Shown in pieces: positions 13,940-17,645 of a stretch of 17,645 bases of DNA. The notes under the pieces were generated by a model that ran no database searches, was not told where the DNA came from, and saw only the letters and a program-made list of their open reading frames with translations. A program made the translations under genes and the position numbers. The stretch is from DAOOOU01 sp964435635 (lineage in GTDB: Bacteria > Bacillota_I > Bacilli_A > RF39 > UBA660), in NCBI GenBank assembly GCA_964435635.1, contig CAYSZU010000017.1, forward strand, positions 1-17,645, given 5' to 3'. How positions within the stretch are numbered: position 1 is the first letter of the stretch; each line of letters opens with the position of its first letter.

Positions 13940-15397
13940 TTAAACACCATCCTTAGCAATTTGATTTTGATAATTCATTGTTTTTTCAAGAGCATAAGCA
14001 AGATTTAAGACATTTGCATCATCATATGCTTTTCCGGTAATATTAATTCCAATTGGTAAACCATTAATAAAACCATTAGGGAATGTAATACTTGGAAAAC
14101 CACCAGCATTACCAATAAATAAATGATTTTCTAATATTTGATTTTCTTTCGTTAAAACATTTGAACTACCAACAATTAAACGGGCTGGCCCCCCACTACA
14201 TGGTAAGATTAAACCGTCATATTTTTTAAATAATTCATTCATTGTTTTAACAATTAAATGGCGAGCCCTTTGGGCATTTAAAAAATATCTTTCTTGATTC
14301 TCTTTTTGAAGGACATATGAGCCGATGACAAATCTTCGTTTTATTAAAGGTGAAAAGCCTTTAGTTCGATGATCTAGCATTATTTCATTAATGCTTTTTC
14401 CGGCGCCACGAGGACCAAAAACAATTCCGGTTAAGTTAGAATCATTACTTGTTGCCTCCGCACATGATAAACAATTATAAGTTGGGTACAAAGCATTTAA
14501 TAGTTTTATATCAAAACTCTCTTCAACGACTTCGATGCCAAGATTTTGACAATTAATAATTGTTTGTTCAAAAATCTTCATTACTTCTTTTAAATCTTCA
14601 GGAGCATCTTGTTCGTTTTTTAAATCTATTAATTCCTTAATATAAAATAGTTTCTTATTTTCTACTGTACCAGTACAAGCTGCCAATAACGATTCTTTTT
14701 GATCAGGCAGCGAAGTCATATCATTTTTATCGTGGCCCTTAATAGTATCAATTACTAAAGCCGCATCTAAAACATTACGAGTTAAGCATCCAACATGATC
14801 AAGGGATGAAGCAAAAGCAAAAAGGCCATAACGACTAACTAAACCATAAGTTGGTTTAAAACCAACAATCCCACAAAAAGCAGCTGGTTTACGAATTGAA
14901 TCACCAGTATCAGAACCTAAGGCAAAAGGAACGATTCCGGCTGCTACAGCGGCAGCAGAACCAGCCGAAGAACCGGCCGTTAATCTTTCTTGATCCCAAG
15001 GGTTTCGAACTACTCCTGTATGACCAGTTGTTCCAGTACCACCCATGCCTAATTCATCCATTACAGTTTTTCCAATATTGATCGCCCCAACATTTTTTAA
15101 TTTTTCAATACAAGTGGCATCATAAAAAGGAATATAATCTTTTAAAGTATTTGAAGAAGCCGTTGTTAAAATACCTTTGGTTGAAAAGTTATCTTTGGCG
15201 GCATAAGGAATTCCTGATAAGAGATTATCAGTTACTTCTGTTCCTTTAGCATCATCAATAATAGTAACAAAAGCATTTAACTTAGTTTGATATTGATGGG
15301 CTTTACTTAAAGCTTCATCAACAAGTTCTTGACTAGTTACAACCTTGTTTACTAGTAAATCATGTAATTCTATAATACTTTTTTCTAAGTAGGCCAT
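13940..15397 (-). CDS. gatA: Asp/Glu-tRNA(Asn/Gln) amidotransferase subunit A
   Basis: GatA is an amidase-signature enzyme that hydrolyses glutamine and channels ammonia to GatB. The 485-residue protein keeps the Lys-cis-Ser-Ser triad: K68 (GIPYAAKDN), S143 (GSSAGSAAA) and nucleophile S167 (GSDTGDSIRKPAAFCG). The spacing of 75 and 24 residues matches my recollection of Staphylococcus aureus GatA. Position 166 is Asp where the usual signature has Gly (DTGGSIRQ). The segment after the conserved EA-SN motif is also unusual (SNDSNLTGIVFGPRGAG instead of SNLARYDGVRYG). The LIKRRFVIGSYVL block is present. The ATG lies in the overlap-tight junction after gatC, with GGTGGGG as a plausible binding site. 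Confidence 0.96.
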   Translation of the reverse strand: MAYLEKSIIELHDLLVNKVVTSQELVDEALSKAHQYQTKLNAFVTIIDDAKGTEVTDNLLSGIPYAAKDNFSTKGILTTASSNTLKDYIPFYDATCIEKLKNVGAINIGKTVMDELGMGGTGTTGHTGVVRNPWDQERLTAGSSAGSAAAVAAGIVPFALGSDTGDSIRKPAAFCGIVGFKPTYGLVSRYGLFAFASSLDHVGCLTRNVLDAALVIDTIKGHDKNDMTSLPDQKESLLAACTGTVENKKLFYIKELIDLKNEQDAPEDLKEVMKIFEQTIINCQNLGIEVVEESFDIKLLNALYPTYNCLSCAEATSNDSNLTGIVFGPRGAGKSINEIMLDHRTKGFSPLIKRRFVIGSYVLQKENQERYFLNAQRARHLIVKTMNELFKKYDGLILPCSGGPARLIVGSSNVLTKENQILENHLFIGNAGGFPSITFPNGFINGLPIGINITGKAYDDANVLNLAYALEKTMNYQNQIAKDGV

Positions 15398-15399
15398 AA

Positions 15400-15699
15400 T
15401 TACCCCACCACCTTTGGTACTTCAATTTCACGTTCTTCACAAAAATCACAGTTTCTTAATAAATCCTCAACTGGAATTGATGGCTCAACATGATCATCAT
15501 TAATTTGGAGATCTGCATATTCTAAAGCGAATGACATTGGCTCAATTGACTTGATATTAGGAATTTCATTAATTAAATCAAAATTAGCTTTAACAATTGC
15601 AAATTCATCTAAAACAATCTTATTTTCTTCCTTAGTTAAACCAATTAATAATTTTTCGGCTAGGTCATCAACCATTGCGGCTGTAAACTCATTTTTCAT
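15400..15699 (-). CDS. gatC: Asp/Glu-tRNA(Asn/Gln) amidotransferase subunit C
   Basis: GatC is the small belt-like subunit that wraps GatA and stabilises its contact with GatB. The 99-residue protein has the N-terminal helices (LAEKLLIGLTKEENKIVLDEFAIVKANFDLINEI), the middle EPMSFAL segment (family: VEPTxHPL) and a C-terminal EVPKVVG (family: F-x-VPRVV). ATG 15699 has AAGGAG 7 nt upstream. It overlaps the end of the preceding aspS-derived gene by 11 bp, so the two are translationally coupled. Confidence 0.94.
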   Translation of the reverse strand: MKNEFTAAMVDDLAEKLLIGLTKEENKIVLDEFAIVKANFDLINEIPNIKSIEPMSFALEYADLQINDDHVEPSIPVEDLLRNCDFCEEREIEVPKVVG

Positions 15700-16939
15700 T
15701 AGCAATCTCCTTTAGTTTAATTCCTAGTTCTGTTAATTGTTCAGAACTAACTGCACTTGGTGCTTCACTCATTAAATCGCTTGCACTTTGAGTTTTAGGA
15801 AAAGCAACAACATCTTTAATGTTTTCAGTTTGACATAATAGCATTGTTAATCTTTCTAATCCAATTGCTAAGCCAGCATGAGATGGAGCTCCATAATTAT
15901 AAGCGTCAATAAAGAAACCAAATTTGTTTTTAATTTCGGTTTTAGTTAAACCAAGGGCTTCAAAAACAACTTGTTGAACTTTCGGATCATGAATTCTAAC
16001 TGAACCACCACCTAGTTCATAACCGTTTAAAACAATATCATAAGCTTGGGCTAAGCAAGAAGCTGGATTTTTGATATCAGCCACTTGTTTGGGCATAGTA
16101 AAGGGATGATGAACTGATTTATAGCGTTTATCAGTTGCTGAATATTCAAACATAGGAAAATCTACTACCCATAAGAAATTATATTTATTTTGATCAATTA
16201 AATTTAATTCGCGGCCTATTTTAATTCTTAAGGCCCCTAAAGCAGCCCAAACTATTTCTTTAACATCAGCAACAACTAAAATTAAATCATTATTTTCAAT
16301 ATTATATGTCTCTTTAATTAGTTGTAATTTTTCTTCTTCAATATTTTTAGCAATAACGCCATTAAATGTATCGTTATCATATTTTAACCAAGCAAGGCCT
16401 TTAGCACCATATATCTTAACAAAATCAGTTAAATGCTCAACATCACTTCTTGAATATTTATCCCCATTATTTTTAATTATTAAGCATTTTACTTGACCAT
16501 CATTTTCAATAACATTACTAAAAACGTTCATTTTTGTTCCTTTTAAAAGCTTTGTTAAGTCCTTTAATTCCATTTCAAATCTTGTATCAGGTTTATCTGA
16601 ACCGTATCTTTCCATTGCTTCTAACCATGTTAAACGAGGAAAAACAGCTAAATTAATATTTTTTAACTCTTTTAGGAAACTCATACGTCTTTTATAGTTA
16701 ATATTTGTAGCATCATAAAAAATATTAATTCCTTTTTGTAGATTTTCTTTAACTCTTTTATGTAGGATATTAAATACTTCATTATTGATATCTTGATTGT
16801 TTATATTACCCGATAATTCTTCTCTTATCTTATCTGATGAATAAATCACACCGCCAAAACAATCAGTCATTTCTTTTGCAAATCGAGACTTTCCGCTTGC
16901 TGGAAGTCCAACCATCATATGTAAAATTGGAACATTCAT
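15689..16939 (-). CDS. In-frame chimera: PNK-like kinase N terminus joined to a truncated aspartyl-tRNA synthetase
   Basis: Residues ~1-97 match polynucleotide-kinase-like P-loop proteins (AAA_33 type): GLPASGKS (11-18), YSSDKIREEL (33-42) and FYDATNINYKRR (74-85). That domain then stops before its lid and C-terminal part. From about residue 99 (FPRLTWLEAMERYGSDKPDTRFEMEL) to the end the protein is AspRS: KYSRSDVEHL, YGAKGLAWLK, the GAD insertion domain, NFLWVVDFPMFEY, HHPFTMP, NGYELGGGSVRIHD and class II motif 3 GLAIGLERL (356-364). Missing are the OB-fold anticodon-binding domain and motifs 1 and 2, roughly the first 290 residues of a normal AspRS. It therefore cannot be a working AspRS by itself. 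The join lies at about 16640-16665. It could be a real fusion, a deletion or transfer scar, or an assembly error. The position before gatCAB fits an original aspS-gatCAB operon. Confidence 0.85.
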   Translation of the reverse strand: MNVPILHMMVGLPASGKSRFAKEMTDCFGGVIYSSDKIREELSGNINNQDINNEVFNILHKRVKENLQKGINIFYDATNINYKRRMSFLKELKNINLAVFPRLTWLEAMERYGSDKPDTRFEMELKDLTKLLKGTKMNVFSNVIENDGQVKCLIIKNNGDKYSRSDVEHLTDFVKIYGAKGLAWLKYDNDTFNGVIAKNIEEEKLQLIKETYNIENNDLILVVADVKEIVWAALGALRIKIGRELNLIDQNKYNFLWVVDFPMFEYSATDKRYKSVHHPFTMPKQVADIKNPASCLAQAYDIVLNGYELGGGSVRIHDPKVQQVVFEALGLTKTEIKNKFGFFIDAYNYGAPSHAGLAIGLERLTMLLCQTENIKDVVAFPKTQSASDLMSEAPSAVSSEQLTELGIKLKEIANEK

Positions 16940-16941
16940 CT

Positions 16942-17645
16942 CTATACCCCTAACTCAGTTTGAAAATTATATCTCATAATATTTAGTAAAACTTCATTTA
17001 ATAAATCATCCACTTTACGATTCACTACAACTTCATGGGTTTCCATATAGCGTTTCTTTAAATTTGTAGTTTCTTCAGTTAAAGTTTTCGCTAAACTTCT
17101 TGCTTCGTCTAGTGTATGAATCCCCTTCTTAACTTCTATGAGATATTCTTTGTCATTGGAAATCAAACAGTTTTTATACGGTTCGTCATTTATATATCTA
17201 ATTAAAAATTCTCGTAATCTGATAATATGATGCAACTGTTTTGGATCATAGCCGTATTTCTCAATTTTATCAATTAGTGTGGGATATGGATGTTCCATTG
17301 CTTTGTATTTTTCTAATGCCATTCCACTTATACAATTCACTGAAGCATAGTTGTTATATCTGGCAATCATTTCATTATTATCAATTAATGGCTGGAATAA
17401 TAATTCATATTTTGGATTTATGATTTTATATTTAGTAAACAATATTTCTACGAAATTAATATTTTGTTTTCTAAAACAGTCAAACATCAGCCTGATATCT
17501 TTTAGGTCAATATGTTCATTATTCTTACAAACATGTGTTGTACTTGTAGTTTTATTATTCAAAACAAAATCATTAAATTTTGGCAATAGTATTGCTTTGC
17601 TATCTATGTCACTTCCTTCATAATCCAGTTCATAATTTTGTGAAC
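16942..17645 (-). CDS. Pol-beta-superfamily nucleotidyltransferase, 5' end beyond the window
   Basis: An internal TTG occurs at 17586, but the frame is open to the window edge and the extra codons read SQNYELDYEGSDIDSKAILLPKF. This matches the nucleotidyltransferase motif G-S-x-x-Y...S-D-[IL]-D, with the two catalytic aspartates visible in GSDIDSKAI. Further blocks (TTHVCKNNEHIDLKDIRLMFDCFRKQNINFVEILFTKYKIINPKYE) match, from memory, cellular and phage nucleotidyltransferases that may act on RNA or small molecules. The rest is helical. The stop codon lies 2 nt before the ATG of the chimera, so it and the kinase fragment were probably one operon. A nucleotidyltransferase beside a PNK-like kinase suggests RNA repair or end modification, which is inference. 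Confidence 0.75.
   Translation of the reverse strand, partial: SQNYELDYEGSDIDSKAILLPKFNDFVLNNKTTSTTHVCKNNEHIDLKDIRLMFDCFRKQNINFVEILFTKYKIINPKYELLFQPLIDNNEMIARYNNYASVNCISGMALEKYKAMEHPYPTLIDKIEKYGYDPKQLHHIIRLREFLIRYINDEPYKNCLISNDKEYLIEVKKGIHTLDEARSLAKTLTEETTNLKKRYMETHEVVVNRKVDDLLNEVLLNIMRYNFQTELGV

Noticed and set aside
1..17645. tRNA genes, CRISPR arrays, insertion sequences or prophage genes.
   Set aside because: No cloverleaf-like sequence, regularly spaced repeat, transposase or phage structural gene was seen on either strand.

Overview
The window comes from an AT-rich, low-GC bacterium of the Firmicutes/Tenericutes side of the tree. It is most likely one of the small-genome lineages near Acholeplasma, Izemoplasma, RF39 or Erysipelotrichia. 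Two reading frames (nusB, and the aspS-derived gene) end in TGA, and tryptophan is written TGG. The code is therefore the standard one, not the UGA=Trp code of Mycoplasma and Spiroplasma. Promoters are classical SigA type (TTGACA-17-TATAAT or extended -10) and Shine-Dalgarno sites are GGAG or GAGGTG. This lineage placement is inference.

Left part (1-6967), mostly on the + strand: an overlapping nusB-xseA-xseB unit (transcription factor and exonuclease VII), then typA/bipA and mscL. Two short - strand genes follow (a 30-residue DUF4044-like membrane peptide and an unknown 167-residue protein), then mnmA (tRNA 2-thiouridylase) and a helix-turn-helix protein with its own consensus promoter and a likely operator.

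Middle part (6968-12500): an AT-rich intergenic region holds a sequence closely matching the Firmicutes chromosome-dimer resolution site dif. It lies 20 bp downstream of a complete XerC/XerD-family recombinase gene. Divergent from that is rarA, followed on the opposite strand by an unannotated structured RNA with its own promoter that I read as 6S RNA. After it come a HerA/FtsK-superfamily ATPase and a small membrane protein. Gene direction is mainly + to the left and - to the right of this block, as expected if replication ends here. A recombinase, its site, a fork-restart ATPase and a DNA-pumping-family ATPase thus lie within about 5 kb.

Right part (12511-17645), all on the - strand: gatB, gatA and gatC (Asp/Glu-tRNA amidotransferase) follow a gene that should be aspS but is an in-frame chimera. 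Its first ~97 codons encode a polynucleotide-kinase-like P-loop domain. The rest is the C-terminal ~316 residues of aspartyl-tRNA synthetase, without the anticodon-binding domain and class II motifs 1 and 2. Upstream of it, running off the window, is a Pol-beta-type nucleotidyltransferase. The join may be a real fusion or deletion, or an assembly artefact, and is the most puzzling feature of the window.
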